Shown here one piece after another: positions 7,713 to 16,001 of a stretch of DNA of 47,617 nt. Under the pieces are notes generated by a model, which did no database searches, was not told the DNA's origin, and worked only from the letters and a program-made list of their open reading frames with translations. A program made the translations under genes and the position numbers. Each line of letters starts with the position of its first letter. The first letter of the stretch is position 1. The DNA comes from Paracoccaceae bacterium (GTDB taxonomy: Bacteria > Pseudomonadota > Alphaproteobacteria > Rhodobacterales > Rhodobacteraceae), in the NCBI GenBank assembly GCA_028875855.1, contig JAGWVA010000029.1, forward strand, positions 1-47,617. Direction: 5' to 3'.

Positions 7713-8715
7713 TGCCTTGACGCTTGCCGACGTTCTTGTTGCCGCATCGGTGATCCGGGGCAAGGCCGATGCCACGCCGCTTGTGCCGTCGAGCCATCTC
7801 TCGGAACGAGCCGGATACGAAGTCCTGCTGAAACTCGAGACCGCCCAGCCCATGGGGGCCTTCAAGCTGCGCGGAGCCCTGAATGCCATGGCGGCCCTGC
7901 CCGACGGGACACCCGGAGTGGTGTGCTGCTCGACCGGTAACCATGGCCGGGCGGTCGCCTATGCAGCGCGCCAACGCGGTTTGCGCTGCGTGGTCTGCAG
8001 GTCTGCTCTGGTGCCCGAGGCAAAGGTGGCGGGGATACGTGCCCTTGGGGCCGAGGTGCGTATCATCGGCCAGTCGCAGGACGATGCCGCCCGGGAAAGC
8101 GCCCGGCTCTGCGCGGCCGAGGGGCTTTGGCAGATCCCGCCCTTTGATGATGCGCATGTTATCGCAGGGCAGGGGACCATCGGGTTGGAACTTCTGGCAG
8201 CCCGTCCCGATCTCGAGATGATCCTCGTGCCTCTCTCGGGCGGAGGGCTGGCGGCTGGTGTGGCACTGGCGGCCAAGGCGATCAAACCCCAGATCCGGGT
8301 CGTTGGCGTCTCGATGGATCGCGGCGCCGCGATGCAGGCTTCGCTCTTGGCGGGACGGCCTGTGGAAGTGACGGAATATCCCTCGCTTGCGGACAGTCTG
8401 GGGGGAGGGATCGGGTTGGACAATCGCCTGACCTTCGCCATGTGCCGCGATCTTCTGGACGATGTGGTTCTCGTAAGTGAAGAGTCACTGCGTGACGCGA
8501 TGCAGGTCCTGTTCCATGAAGAGCGCATGGTGGCCGAGGGAGCCTCGGTTGCGGGGATCGCGGCGCTCCTGACCGGCGCGGTCCGCATGGCCGGGCCCGT
8601 TGCCACGATCCTGACCGGGCGCAATCTCGACATGACCGGCTTCTCTGCGGTGGTCTCGGGGCGCGACCTGAAGATCGGTGATCTTATCATAAAGGGCAAA
8701 GCTTATGGCGCATGA
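7702..8715 (+). CDS. eutB: hydroxyectoine-utilisation dehydratase EutB (PLP fold type II)
   Basis: A 337-residue enzyme of the threonine dehydratase/serine racemase family. The Schiff-base lysine is K55 in PMGAFKLRGALN, the phosphate-binding loop near residues 77-81 reads STGNHGRAVAYAAR, and a glycine-rich PLSGGGLAAGVALA loop follows. It lacks the C-terminal ACT-like domain of biosynthetic IlvA. It overlaps ehuA by 11 bases and eutC by 11 bases. In known clusters EutB is tied to hydroxyectoine use; a likely job is dehydration of a 3-hydroxy amino acid derived from hydroxyectoine, such as 3-hydroxyaspartate. This activity is inferred from family and context. Confidence 0.83.
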   Translation: MPTDALTLADVLVAASVIRGKADATPLVPSSHLSERAGYEVLLKLETAQPMGAFKLRGALNAMAALPDGTPGVVCCSTGNHGRAVAYAARQRGLRCVVCRSALVPEAKVAGIRALGAEVRIIGQSQDDAARESARLCAAEGLWQIPPFDDAHVIAGQGTIGLELLAARPDLEMILVPLSGGGLAAGVALAAKAIKPQIRVVGVSMDRGAAMQASLLAGRPVEVTEYPSLADSLGGGIGLDNRLTFAMCRDLLDDVVLVSEESLRDAMQVLFHEERMVAEGASVAGIAALLTGAVRMAGPVATILTGRNLDMTGFSAVVSGRDLKIGDLIIKGKAYGA

Positions 8716-9691
8716 CATTCAGATCGTCACGGAAGCGGAGCTGCGCCGTCTTGTCTCGCTGGATCTCACGCTTGTTGACGTCATCGAGGCAGGCTTTGCC
8801 GCCCTGGCGCGGGGAGGGGTCGTGATGCCGCCGATCCTGTCGATGGACTTGGCCGAGGCGCATGGCGAGGTCGATGTGAAGACGAGCTACATCCCGGGCT
8901 TCGACGGTTTTGCGATCAAGGTCAGCCCCGGCTTTTTCGACAATCCAAAGCTGGGCCTGCCCAGCCTGAACGGGTTGATGATCCTGTTTTCAGCCAGGAC
9001 CGGCCTCGTGCAGTCGCTCTTTCTCGACAACGGCTACCTGACCGACATTCGCACGGCCGCCGCCGGCGCCGTCGCCGCCCGCCACCTTGCGCCGCGAACG
9101 GTGACGGTCGCCGGCGTGATCGGCACCGGGGTTCAGGCCCGGTTGCAGATGCAGGCGGCTTATCTGGTCCGTCCCTTTCGCAAGGTGCTGGTGCATGGCC
9201 GCGATATCGGAAAGGCCCACGCCTGCGCGGCCGACCTCTCCGCGCTACTGGGTATTCCCGCCGAAGCGGTGGACAGCGCCGAAACGCTGGTCCGGGAGTC
9301 GCAACTGGTTGTAACCACCACCCCCGCGCGCACCCCGGTTCTGCGGGCGGAATGGCTCCACAAGGGGCTGCACATCACGGCTATCGGTTCGGATCAAACG
9401 GGAAAGAACGAAATCGACCCCCAGGCGCTTGTGGCCGCGGATGCCTATGTCTGCGACCGGGTAAGTCAATGCGAGGTCTCGGGCGAGTTGGAAGCCGCGC
9501 TGAACGCCGGACTATGGACGAAAGGCAGCCCGGCTGAATTGGGCGAGGTCATCACTGGCCAAAGACCCGGGCGGATGGACCCCGAAGCCATCACGATCTG
9601 CGACTTGACCGGGACCGGCGTGCAGGACACCGCCATCGCCACACATGTGCGCGCGCGCCATCCCGGCGCGGGCACCATTCTGCGCGCCTGA
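8705..9691 (+). CDS. eutC: EutC, ornithine cyclodeaminase/mu-crystallin family
   Basis: A 328-residue NAD(P)-binding enzyme of the OCD family. I recognise the EutC segments MPPILSMDLAEAHGEVDVKT, FAIKVSPGFFDNPKLGLPS and LDNGYLTDIRTAAAGAVAAR. The Rossmann nucleotide loop is VTVAGVIGTGVQARLQ. Members of the family reduce imines or deaminate cyclic amino acids; next to a dehydratase like EutB an imine reductase (iminosuccinate to aspartate) is attractive. It is translationally coupled to eutB, and the AsnC-type regulator begins two bases after its stop. Confidence 0.85.
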   Translation: MAHDIQIVTEAELRRLVSLDLTLVDVIEAGFAALARGGVVMPPILSMDLAEAHGEVDVKTSYIPGFDGFAIKVSPGFFDNPKLGLPSLNGLMILFSARTGLVQSLFLDNGYLTDIRTAAAGAVAARHLAPRTVTVAGVIGTGVQARLQMQAAYLVRPFRKVLVHGRDIGKAHACAADLSALLGIPAEAVDSAETLVRESQLVVTTTPARTPVLRAEWLHKGLHITAIGSDQTGKNEIDPQALVAADAYVCDRVSQCEVSGELEAALNAGLWTKGSPAELGEVITGQRPGRMDPEAITICDLTGTGVQDTAIATHVRARHPGAGTILRA

Positions 9692-9692
9692 C

Positions 9693-10175
9693 ATGATGCG
9701 ACTTGACCCCCGCGACATCGCCATCTTGCGCGTCCTGTCCACCGAAGGACGGATATCCAAGGCCGCCCTGGCCGAGCGGGTCGGTCTTACGCCTACCCCG
9801 TGCTGGGAAAGGCTGCAAAAACTGGAAAAGGCCGGGTTGATCGAAGGGTACCGCGCCACGATCGCGCTAAGAAAATTGGGACCGCACGTCACGGTTTTTG
9901 TCGCTGCAGAGTTGGCCGACCACACTGCCGCCCGTTTCCGCGCCTTCGAGGCAGCCGTGGCGCAACACGACGAGATTGCCGCTTGCTGGGCGCTCGGTGG
10001 CGGTTTCGATTACCTGTTGCAGATCGTGACCCGGGATATCGACGCCTACCAGCGCCTGATCGACGCCTTGCTGGACGCCCGTATCGGTCTGGCACGGTAC
10101 TTTACCTATATCGTCACGAAGCCGGTCAAGACCTCGGCGGCGATCCCGTTCGAGGTTTTGCTGGGCGATGGTTGA
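9693..10175 (+). CDS. Lrp/AsnC-family transcriptional regulator of the ectoine cluster
   Basis: A 160-residue regulator. The N-terminal helix-turn-helix spans LDPRDIAILRVLSTEGRISK through VGLTPTPCWERLQKLEKAGLIEG, and the C-terminal RAM ligand domain follows (CWALGGGFDYLLQIVTRDID). Ectoine operons commonly hold an AsnC-type gene (asnC/doeX) thought to respond to pathway intermediates. The start at 9693 directly follows the eutC stop; the longer frame from 9645 lies inside eutC. A second ATG at 9696 is equally possible. About 115 bases separate it from the dehydrogenase gene, room for a site of its own. Confidence 0.88.
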   Translation: MMRLDPRDIAILRVLSTEGRISKAALAERVGLTPTPCWERLQKLEKAGLIEGYRATIALRKLGPHVTVFVAAELADHTAARFRAFEAAVAQHDEIAACWALGGGFDYLLQIVTRDIDAYQRLIDALLDARIGLARYFTYIVTKPVKTSAAIPFEVLLGDG

Positions 10176-10289
10176 TCCGTCTGCGGTTTACGCCCCAGCC
10201 AGAAGAATCCTCTGGCGAAGGCATTCCATTCAGGCGCTTCTCCTCTTTTGCGTCGGCATACTGGAGCCAGTCCAAAGAGGGGGCCCCAC

Positions 10290-11765
10290 ATGCTAGACAG
10301 TGCCATTTCTGCCCGTCACGATGTCGCTGACAAGGCGCTCATCCGTAGCTTCTCCTATATCGGCGGCCGCTGGATCGGCGGTCCACAAGGTGCGAATTTT
10401 CCGGTGACCGACCCTGCGACCGGTCAGGAACTGGGCCGGGTCGCTCAGTTGTCATCTCTTCAATCGGCCGAAGCGATCGACGCTGCTCAAGCTGCCTTCG
10501 GTCCCTGGTCCAGCCGTCTGCCACAAGAGCGCGCTGCCGTGCTGCGCCGCTGGTTCGAGCTGATCACAGCTCATGCCAGGGACCTTGCCGTCATCATGGT
10601 CCTTGAACAGGGCAAGCCCCTTTCTGAAGCGACCGGAGAGATCGCCTACGGCGCGGCGTTTGTTGAATTTTACGCGGAAGAGGCGAGGCGGCTGAACATC
10701 GAGAGTGTCGCAAGCCACCTGGCCGATGCAGAGGTGGAGCTTTGGCGCGAGCCCGTTGGGGTCGCTGCGCTGATCACGCCTTGGAATTTCCCCTCGGCCA
10801 TGTTGACCCGAAAGGCGGCGGCGGCGCTGGCTGCAGGCTGCACGATCGTTTGTCACCCGTCAGCCGAAACCCCGTTCTCGGCCCTTGCGCTCGCCGAACT
10901 GGCCGAGCGTGCCGGCATTCCGGCCGGTGTGTTCAACGTGGTCACCGGAATTGCAGCCGAAGTGGTGAAACCCTGGACCGAAGACCCTCGCGTGCGGGTC
11001 CTGTCATTCACCGGCTCGACAGAGATCGGGCGGCTTCTGTACCGACAGTCGGCAAGCACGGTGAAACGGCTCGTTCTGGAACTGGGAGGCCATGCCCCGG
11101 TCTTGGTCTTCGCGGATGCCGACCTCGACAGGGCCGTGACCGAGGTCATGAAGGCTAAATGGGCAACGAGCGGTCAGGATTGCCTGGCTGCCAACCGCAT
11201 CTTTGTGCAGCGTCCAGTTTATGATGCCTTCTGCCATCGTTTCACCGAAGCCACCCGCGCTCTGACCGTCGGTGCGGGTATGGAGGACTGCGATCTCGGT
11301 CCCCTGATCAACGAGCGTGCCGTGATCAAGCAGGAGGCGCAGGTCGCCGATGCGCTGGCGCGGGGCGCACGGGTTGCCTGTGGCGGACATCGGCTGTCGT
11401 TGGGTCCGCTCTTCTATGCGCCCACCGTGCTGACCGACGTGCCCGACGACGCGCTGATCTTGCACGAAGAGACCTTCGGCCCGGTTGCGGCCCTGCTGCC
11501 CTTTGATACCGAAGAAGAGGCGCTGACCCGCGCCAATGCGAGCGAATACGGCCTGGTCGCCTATCTCCACACGCAGGACCCTCGCCGCATTTACCGCCTG
11601 TCGCGCGCGCTCCAGTTCGGCATGGTTGCGGTGAACCGCACCAAGGTGACCGGCGCACCCATTCCCTTCGGCGGCATGAAACAATCGGGTCTCGGACGCG
11701 AAGGATCGCGCCACGGAATGGAAGAATTTACGGAAATCAAATACATATGCCGCGATTGGGCATGA
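10290..11765 (+). CDS. NAD(P)-dependent semialdehyde dehydrogenase (DoeC/GabD-like)
   Basis: A 491-residue aldehyde dehydrogenase. The catalytic cysteine is C298 in SGQDCLAANR and the general base E264 in LELGGHAP; the NAD-binding FTGSTEIGR loop is present. It is closest to succinate-semialdehyde dehydrogenases, the type called Ssd or DoeC in ectoine clusters, where it would oxidise aspartate 4-semialdehyde to aspartate. The start at 10290 has an AGAGGGGG ribosome site. It overlaps or directly abuts the aminotransferase gene, its partner in turning diaminobutyrate into aspartate. Oddity: residues around the Cys (KWATSGQDC) differ from the common RNAGQTC/VCAN form. Confidence 0.87.
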   Translation: MLDSAISARHDVADKALIRSFSYIGGRWIGGPQGANFPVTDPATGQELGRVAQLSSLQSAEAIDAAQAAFGPWSSRLPQERAAVLRRWFELITAHARDLAVIMVLEQGKPLSEATGEIAYGAAFVEFYAEEARRLNIESVASHLADAEVELWREPVGVAALITPWNFPSAMLTRKAAAALAAGCTIVCHPSAETPFSALALAELAERAGIPAGVFNVVTGIAAEVVKPWTEDPRVRVLSFTGSTEIGRLLYRQSASTVKRLVLELGGHAPVLVFADADLDRAVTEVMKAKWATSGQDCLAANRIFVQRPVYDAFCHRFTEATRALTVGAGMEDCDLGPLINERAVIKQEAQVADALARGARVACGGHRLSLGPLFYAPTVLTDVPDDALILHEETFGPVAALLPFDTEEEALTRANASEYGLVAYLHTQDPRRIYRLSRALQFGMVAVNRTKVTGAPIPFGGMKQSGLGREGSRHGMEEFTEIKYICRDWA

Positions 11766-11776
11766 CGGAGGATCAG

Positions 11777-13150
11777 ATGCTGACAAATGACCAACTGGCC
11801 CAATGGGACCGCGAGAATTTCTTTCACCCCTCGACGCATCTCGCCCAACATGCGCGCGGAGAGACGCCAAGCCGAGTGATCCGCACAGCCAGCGGCTGCC
11901 ACATCGAGGACCGCGACGGCATTCGTTTCCTCGACGCCTTTGCCGGGCTTTATTGCGTGAACGCGGGTTACGGCCGGCAGGAGATCGCCGAGGCCATTGC
12001 CGAACAGGCGCGCGAATTGGCCTACTATCACGCATATGTCGGGCACGGGACCGAAGCGTCGATCACCCTCGCCAAGATGATCCTCGACCGCGCGCCGGCG
12101 CACATGTCCAAAGTCTACTTCGGTTTGGGTGGATCGGATGCCAATGAGACCAACCTGAAACTCGTTTGGTACTACAACAACATCCGTGGCCTGCCGCAGA
12201 AAAAGCGGATCATCTCCCGGTGGCGTGGCTATCACGGTTCGGGATTGATGACCGGCTCGCTGACGGGGCTGGAAGGGTTCCACAAAAAGTTCGACCTGCC
12301 GCTGTCACAGGTTATCCATACCGAGGCACCCTATTACTTCCGCAGGCCGAACCTTGCCCAGTCCGAGGCTGAATTTGTCGCGCATTGTGCCGGCGCGCTC
12401 GAGGAGTTGATCGAACGCGAGGGTGCCGACACGATCGCGGCATTCATCGGCGAGCCGGTTCTGGGCACGGGCGGCATTGTGCCCCCGCCCCCCGGATATT
12501 GGGAGGCGATCCAGACAGTGCTCAAAAAGCATGACATCCTGCTGATTGCCGACGAGGTCGTAACCGGTTTCGGCCGTCTCGGCTCGATGTTTGGCAGCGC
12601 ACATTACGGGATGGAGCCGGACCTGATCACCATCGCCAAGGGTCTCACGTCTGCCTACGCTCCGCTATCGGGCTCCATCGTCTCTGACCGCATGTGGAAG
12701 GTACTTGAACAGGGCACCGACGAGAATGGTCCGATTGGCCATGGCTGGACCTATTCAGCGCACCCGATCGGAGCGGCGGCGGGGGTGGCGAATCTTGCCC
12801 TTATCGACCGGCTTGGCCTCGTGCAGAACGCAGGCGAGGTCGGCGCGTACCTCAAGACGTCTTTGACAGCGGCGCTTGGCGATCATCCCCATGTCGGTGA
12901 AGTCCGAGGTGAGGGCATGCTCTGCGCAGTCGAACTTGTGGAGGACCGTGAGACGCGACGCTTCTTCGACGCGGCTCGCAAGGTCGGACCCCAGGTCGTG
13001 GCCGCCATGCTGTCGCGCGACCGTGTTATCGCTCGCGCCATGCCGCAAGGCGACATCATAGGGTTTGCTCCCCCCTTCTGCTTGACCAAGGGCGAAGCGG
13101 ATCAGATCGTGTCAGCCACCGTCGCCGCGCTGAAATCCGTGCTGGGCTAA
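11777..13150 (+). CDS. class III aminotransferase, likely diaminobutyrate transaminase (DoeD-like)
   Basis: A 457-residue PLP enzyme of the omega-aminotransferase family. The PLP lysine is K288 in LITIAKGLTSAYAPLSG, preceded by the cofactor-holding IADEVVTGFGR, and GGSDANETNLKLVWYYNN is the phosphate-binding region. In ectoine pathways the corresponding gene (doeD/atf) removes the 4-amino group of diaminobutyrate to give aspartate semialdehyde. I favour the ATG at 11777, with GGAGG five bases before it; an ATG at 11762 overlapping the dehydrogenase stop (ATGA) is the alternative. It is the last gene of the rightward operon. Putrescine or beta-alanine transamination cannot be excluded from sequence. 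Confidence 0.84.
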   Translation: MLTNDQLAQWDRENFFHPSTHLAQHARGETPSRVIRTASGCHIEDRDGIRFLDAFAGLYCVNAGYGRQEIAEAIAEQARELAYYHAYVGHGTEASITLAKMILDRAPAHMSKVYFGLGGSDANETNLKLVWYYNNIRGLPQKKRIISRWRGYHGSGLMTGSLTGLEGFHKKFDLPLSQVIHTEAPYYFRRPNLAQSEAEFVAHCAGALEELIEREGADTIAAFIGEPVLGTGGIVPPPPGYWEAIQTVLKKHDILLIADEVVTGFGRLGSMFGSAHYGMEPDLITIAKGLTSAYAPLSGSIVSDRMWKVLEQGTDENGPIGHGWTYSAHPIGAAAGVANLALIDRLGLVQNAGEVGAYLKTSLTAALGDHPHVGEVRGEGMLCAVELVEDRETRRFFDAARKVGPQVVAAMLSRDRVIARAMPQGDIIGFAPPFCLTKGEADQIVSATVAALKSVLG

Positions 13151-13173
13151 GAGAACAAGGCCGGCTTTTGATG

Positions 13174-13200
13174 CATCGCCCGTGCGTTGCGCGGGCGATG
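13174..13200 (+). terminator. hairpin after the ectoine operon
   Basis: CATCGCCCG and CGGGCGATG form a perfect nine-pair stem with a nine-base loop, 23 bases after the aminotransferase stop. No T run follows, so it may be a 3' stabiliser or a rho-assisted terminator. The rest of 13151-13435 shows no gene I can support. Confidence 0.5.
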
Positions 13201-13435
13201 ATGCAGAGTGCAATGCAGACGTGGAAACGGGTCCGAGGATCATGTTCGGGCGACTGTCCGCAAGAGGCTGGATCCGGTCGTTTGCCGCGACAAGGCCGGA
13301 TGTTGCAGACGCGGCCCAACGCAGCCGTCCACGATGAACTTGAGTAACCCAGCAGCAGACCGACCATTTCGTTCGTTGCCGCATCCCACAATTGCTTGAC
13401 GCCGGGCGAGATGCCCAAAGTCTCTTCGGCAAGGA

Positions 13436-13915
13436 TCAGCGGTCCAGCCAGGTTGCGAGGCCGTCGAGGGTTTGCAGGCCGTATTCCACGGCACCGAAAC
13501 CGATCACGGCTCGGCGCCGCTCGGGGCTGGGGTGAAGTTGGCGCAGCGTCAGCACCGTCTTGCCGTCCGCTTGCGAGTCGAAGGTCACAGTGACGCGGAA
13601 GCGATCAGGGTCATCGGGATCGGGGGTTCCGTAGTCCATGACGATCCGCTCGTTCGGCACGATCTCGAGAAAGCGGATGAGGTTCGCAAAACGCTGCTCT
13701 TGTCCCTCGAACATCCCGACCATGTCGAAGCGCCACACTCCGCCTTCGCGAATATCGGCCTCGTGGTTCTCGATGGCAAGGCTCGCGGGGCCGTACCAGT
13801 GCGCAAGGGCATCGGGGTCCATCCAAGCCGCAAAGACCGTCTCGCGCGGGTGAGTCAGGACCTTGACCAGAACGACTTCGCGATCTTGCGACCAGGTCTC
13901 AAGCGGGTTTGTCAT
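13436..13915 (-). CDS. SRPBCC/AHSA1-family protein
   Basis: A 159-residue START-like helix-grip protein of the Aha1-C-terminal type. It opens with VLVKVLTHPRETVFAAWMDPDALAHWYGP, the standard family motif, and ends with a GLQTLDGLATWLDR helix. Ligand and function are not known for most members. The ATG at 13915 overlaps the end of the ArsR gene by 17 bases, so the two are coupled; ArsR-SRPBCC pairs are a widespread two-gene unit. Regulation should follow the twin operator candidates upstream of arsR. Confidence 0.9.
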   Translation of the reverse strand: MTNPLETWSQDREVVLVKVLTHPRETVFAAWMDPDALAHWYGPASLAIENHEADIREGGVWRFDMVGMFEGQEQRFANLIRFLEIVPNERIVMDYGTPDPDDPDRFRVTVTFDSQADGKTVLTLRQLHPSPERRRAVIGFGAVEYGLQTLDGLATWLDR

Positions 13916-14249
13916 CGTTACCGTCCTGCATGCCATCGAGATAGAGTTCCAGCCGGTCCAGCCGCTCGCTCCAGCGCTGCCGCTCTGCCGTCATCCAGTC
14001 CGCCGCCTCTTCGAACCGCGGGCGCACGAGCCGGCACCAACGGCTGCGCCCGCGCTTCTCGCTCTCGATCAGCCCGCAGTCCTCCAGCACCCTGAGGTGC
14101 TGGGTGAAGGAGGGCAGCGCCATCTCGAAGGGCGCGGCAAGCACGCTGACCGGCAGTTCCCCCTCGATCAGGCGTGACACCACGGCCCGTCGGGTCGGGT
14201 GGCTCAGGGCGTGGAAGGAAAGGTCCAGGGCATTGGCGTGATAGGGCAT
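13899..14249 (-). CDS. ArsR-family helix-turn-helix regulator
   Basis: A 116-residue winged-helix repressor. DLSFHALSHPTRRAVVSRL opens the domain, and the recognition region reads FEMALPSFTQHLRVLEDCGLIESEKRGRSRWC. No cysteine-pair metal motif is present in the recognition helix, so it is probably not a metal sensor; it belongs to the type partnered with SRPBCC proteins. It is divergent from the RibD-like reductase gene, and the 105-bp gap holds two matching 16-bp elements that are likely its operators. Confidence 0.9.
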   Translation of the reverse strand: MPYHANALDLSFHALSHPTRRAVVSRLIEGELPVSVLAAPFEMALPSFTQHLRVLEDCGLIESEKRGRSRWCRLVRPRFEEAADWMTAERQRWSERLDRLELYLDGMQDGNDDKPA

Positions 14250-14287
14250 GGGTCCGAAGGGGCAGGCAAGGGGCCGGATTGTGACGC

Positions 14288-14336
14288 AAAGGTACTTGCC
14301 TAAATTTTGATGTCAATTACAAAGGTGATTGCCTTA
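14288..14336. promoter_or_regulatory. twin operator candidates of the ArsR regulator
   Basis: AAAGGTACTTGCCTAA (14288-14303) and AAAGGTGATTGCCTTA (14321-14336) agree at 13 of 16 positions and lie exactly 33 bp apart, three helical turns. Each contains an AGG...CCT dyad. A TTGACA on the minus strand (14311-14316) sits between them as a possible arsR -35, and TAGTAA at 14335-14340 may serve the rightward gene. Confidence 0.65.
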
Positions 14337-14354
14337 GTAATGTGGAGCGCTCCG

Positions 14355-15008
14355 ATGGCTGTTCGCGTCGATCTCATGATCTCGCTTGATGGATTTGCGG
14401 CGACGGTGGACCAGACGCCGGAAAACCCGTTCGGCGAGGACTGGTCGTGCCTCGTGGGCGCCTATGTCGCCACGCGGACCTTCCGGCAGCGGGTTTTGAA
14501 GGATGCCTCCGGCGCCGGAACGACCGGAATCGACGATGCCTATGCTCGGGCGTATTTCGAGAACATCGGGGCAGAGATCATGGGGGCCGGCATGTTCGGT
14601 TTCCACGCTTTCCCCGAGGACCCTGACTGGCGCGGATGGTGGGGGGAGGATCCGCCGTTTCACGCTCCGGTCTTCGTCCTTACGCACAGGGCACGCCCCT
14701 CGCTTGAGATGGCGGGGGGCACGACGTTCCATTTCGTTTCGATGACGCCGCAGGAGGTGCTCAAAAGGGCGATCGCCGTTGCCGGCGGCAAGGACGTCCG
14801 GATCGGCGGGGGCGCCAGTGTCGCGCGGGATTTTCTCAGGGCCGGGCTGGTTGACCGTCTCCATGTCGCCATAGCACCGATCCTGCTGGGTCGGGGTATC
14901 CGGCTCTGGGACGATCTGCGCGGGCTGGAAAACGGCTATGCATCCACGTCGGAAACGGCGGAGAGCGGCACCATCCATCTGACATTTCAGCGCCAACCCT
15001 CGCCCTAA
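14355..15008 (+). CDS. RibD C-terminal-domain (dihydrofolate reductase-like) protein
   Basis: A 217-residue protein of the dihydrofolate-reductase-like RibD_C family. It starts VDLMISLDGFAATVDQTPENPFGEDW and carries the NADPH-binding VRIGGGASVARDFLRAGLVDRLHVAIAPILLGRG segments near residues 155-190. Such proteins stand alone in many genomes as putative NADPH-dependent reductases and often sit beside SRPBCC/ArsR genes, as here. The start at 14355 has a GGAGCG ribosome site; the longer frame from 14307 runs through the operator region. Its substrate is unknown. It is divergent from arsR and probably under the same control. Confidence 0.9.
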   Translation: MAVRVDLMISLDGFAATVDQTPENPFGEDWSCLVGAYVATRTFRQRVLKDASGAGTTGIDDAYARAYFENIGAEIMGAGMFGFHAFPEDPDWRGWWGEDPPFHAPVFVLTHRARPSLEMAGGTTFHFVSMTPQEVLKRAIAVAGGKDVRIGGGASVARDFLRAGLVDRLHVAIAPILLGRGIRLWDDLRGLENGYASTSETAESGTIHLTFQRQPSP

Positions 15009-15353
15009 ACAGGCGATGAGGACACGGCTGGCGACCCTACGTCCCACCGCCACGGAACGGCGGCAAACCGCCCTCATTTCTGTCGTTCGCCCAGGAGTAG
15101 GGAGATTGAATGCCTGCCGTTCGTCGCGATGCGCGGTGGGCGATAACCCGGATGCCGCCGAACTTGCCGGAGTGGAGGTCAAGCGCGGGCTGGGTGCTGA
15201 TCGGGCGGACCGGTGCGATCTCGCTCAATTCCGGCCAATTCGAGAACATCAACTCGATTACCGCGACGGCGAACCTCCGCAAGCTCAACGGCGATGCGCA
15301 CTACTGACACCGGCCGCTTTCGTGAGGCCGCGTTGCAGCGAAGGCAGGTCACG
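15009..15353. other. intergenic stretch with one doubtful short ORF
   Basis: About 345 bases between the reductase stop and the Rrf2 stop. An open frame at 15110-15307 (+) would give 65 residues ending GQFENINSITATANLRKLNG, whose composition is protein-like in its second half. It lacks a clear ribosome site and any family I know. It could be the tail of a decayed gene. Nothing else is supported. Confidence 0.3.
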
Positions 15354-15794
15354 TCAAGAGCCGGGTGGCCGAGCCAGTTCCAACCCTATCCCGCTGGGCA
15401 CGGCAATATCGGCGAGCGTCGATGCGTTGAGATCCGCGATGAAGGCCGCCTCTGCCCGCACAAGGCGTGCCTTCAGGCGACAGCGGCCATTGATGATGCA
15501 CGCGCCGCCGGTGGATGACAGACACTCGACAAGAGCCTGCCCCTCCTCAAGCGACTGGACGACTTCGCCAAGGAGAATGGATTCTGGCGCACGGGCCAGC
15601 CGTACGCCACCGCCACCGCCACGACGTGTTTCGACGATGCCGGCGTGCGAAAGGTGCTGCACGATCTTCATCACGTGATGTCGCGACAGGCCGAAGTCCT
15701 GCGCAAGGTCGGCGGTCGAGAAAGAGCGCTCAGGCGTTCCGGCCATGCGCATCAGAAGGCGAAGCCCGAAGTCAGTGAAGGATGTCAGTCGCAT
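15354..15794 (-). CDS. nsrR: Rrf2-family iron-sulfur regulator, NsrR-like
   Basis: A 146-residue Rrf2 regulator. The winged helix covers MRLTSFTDFGLRLLMRMAG to GIVETRRGGGGGVRLARAP, and three cysteines, C91, C99 and C105, lie in the cluster-binding loop in the spacing range seen in NsrR proteins. NsrR holds an Fe-S cluster that NO destroys, releasing repression of detoxification genes. Start is the ATG at 15794; the much longer antisense-like frame upstream is not coding. It is divergent from the globin gene, with a 23-bp dyad between them. RirA and IscR are alternatives, but the neighbours (globin, hemerythrin, NnrS) favour NsrR. Confidence 0.85.
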   Translation of the reverse strand: MRLTSFTDFGLRLLMRMAGTPERSFSTADLAQDFGLSRHHVMKIVQHLSHAGIVETRRGGGGGVRLARAPESILLGEVVQSLEEGQALVECLSSTGGACIINGRCRLKARLVRAEAAFIADLNASTLADIAVPSGIGLELARPPGS

Positions 15795-15934
15795 TTCCGC
15801 TCGGTTCTCACGTTTCAATGGGTATCCAGTTAGCGCGTTAGACTTCTGGATGTCACGCGCAGGGATCAAGGTTGGAAACGGAAATGTCCGTCTTTCGTCT
15901 GATATGAGGCGGAAGGTCGCGCCACCGCAAATAG

Positions 15935-15957
15935 AATAGGTATAGAAAATGCCTATT
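15935..15957. promoter_or_regulatory. candidate NsrR operator before the globin gene
   Basis: AATAGGTAT and ATGCCTATT form an imperfect dyad (8 of 9 pairs) around a five-base centre, 23 bp in all, the 11-1-11 size of known NsrR sites. It overlaps TAGAAT (15932-15937), a likely -10, and ends 44 bases before the globin ATG. Confidence 0.6.
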
Positions 15958-16001
15958 AAGGTGCGTAAACCAGTGCTCATCGGGTTCGCTGGAGCCGCAC
16001 C

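Noticed and set aside
13056-13432. Minus-strand frames downstream of the SRPBCC gene (GISPGVKQLWDAATNEMVGLLLG)
   Set aside because: Vague likeness to a transporter permease end, but no start signal, and they run into the end of the aminotransferase gene. At most a decayed fragment.
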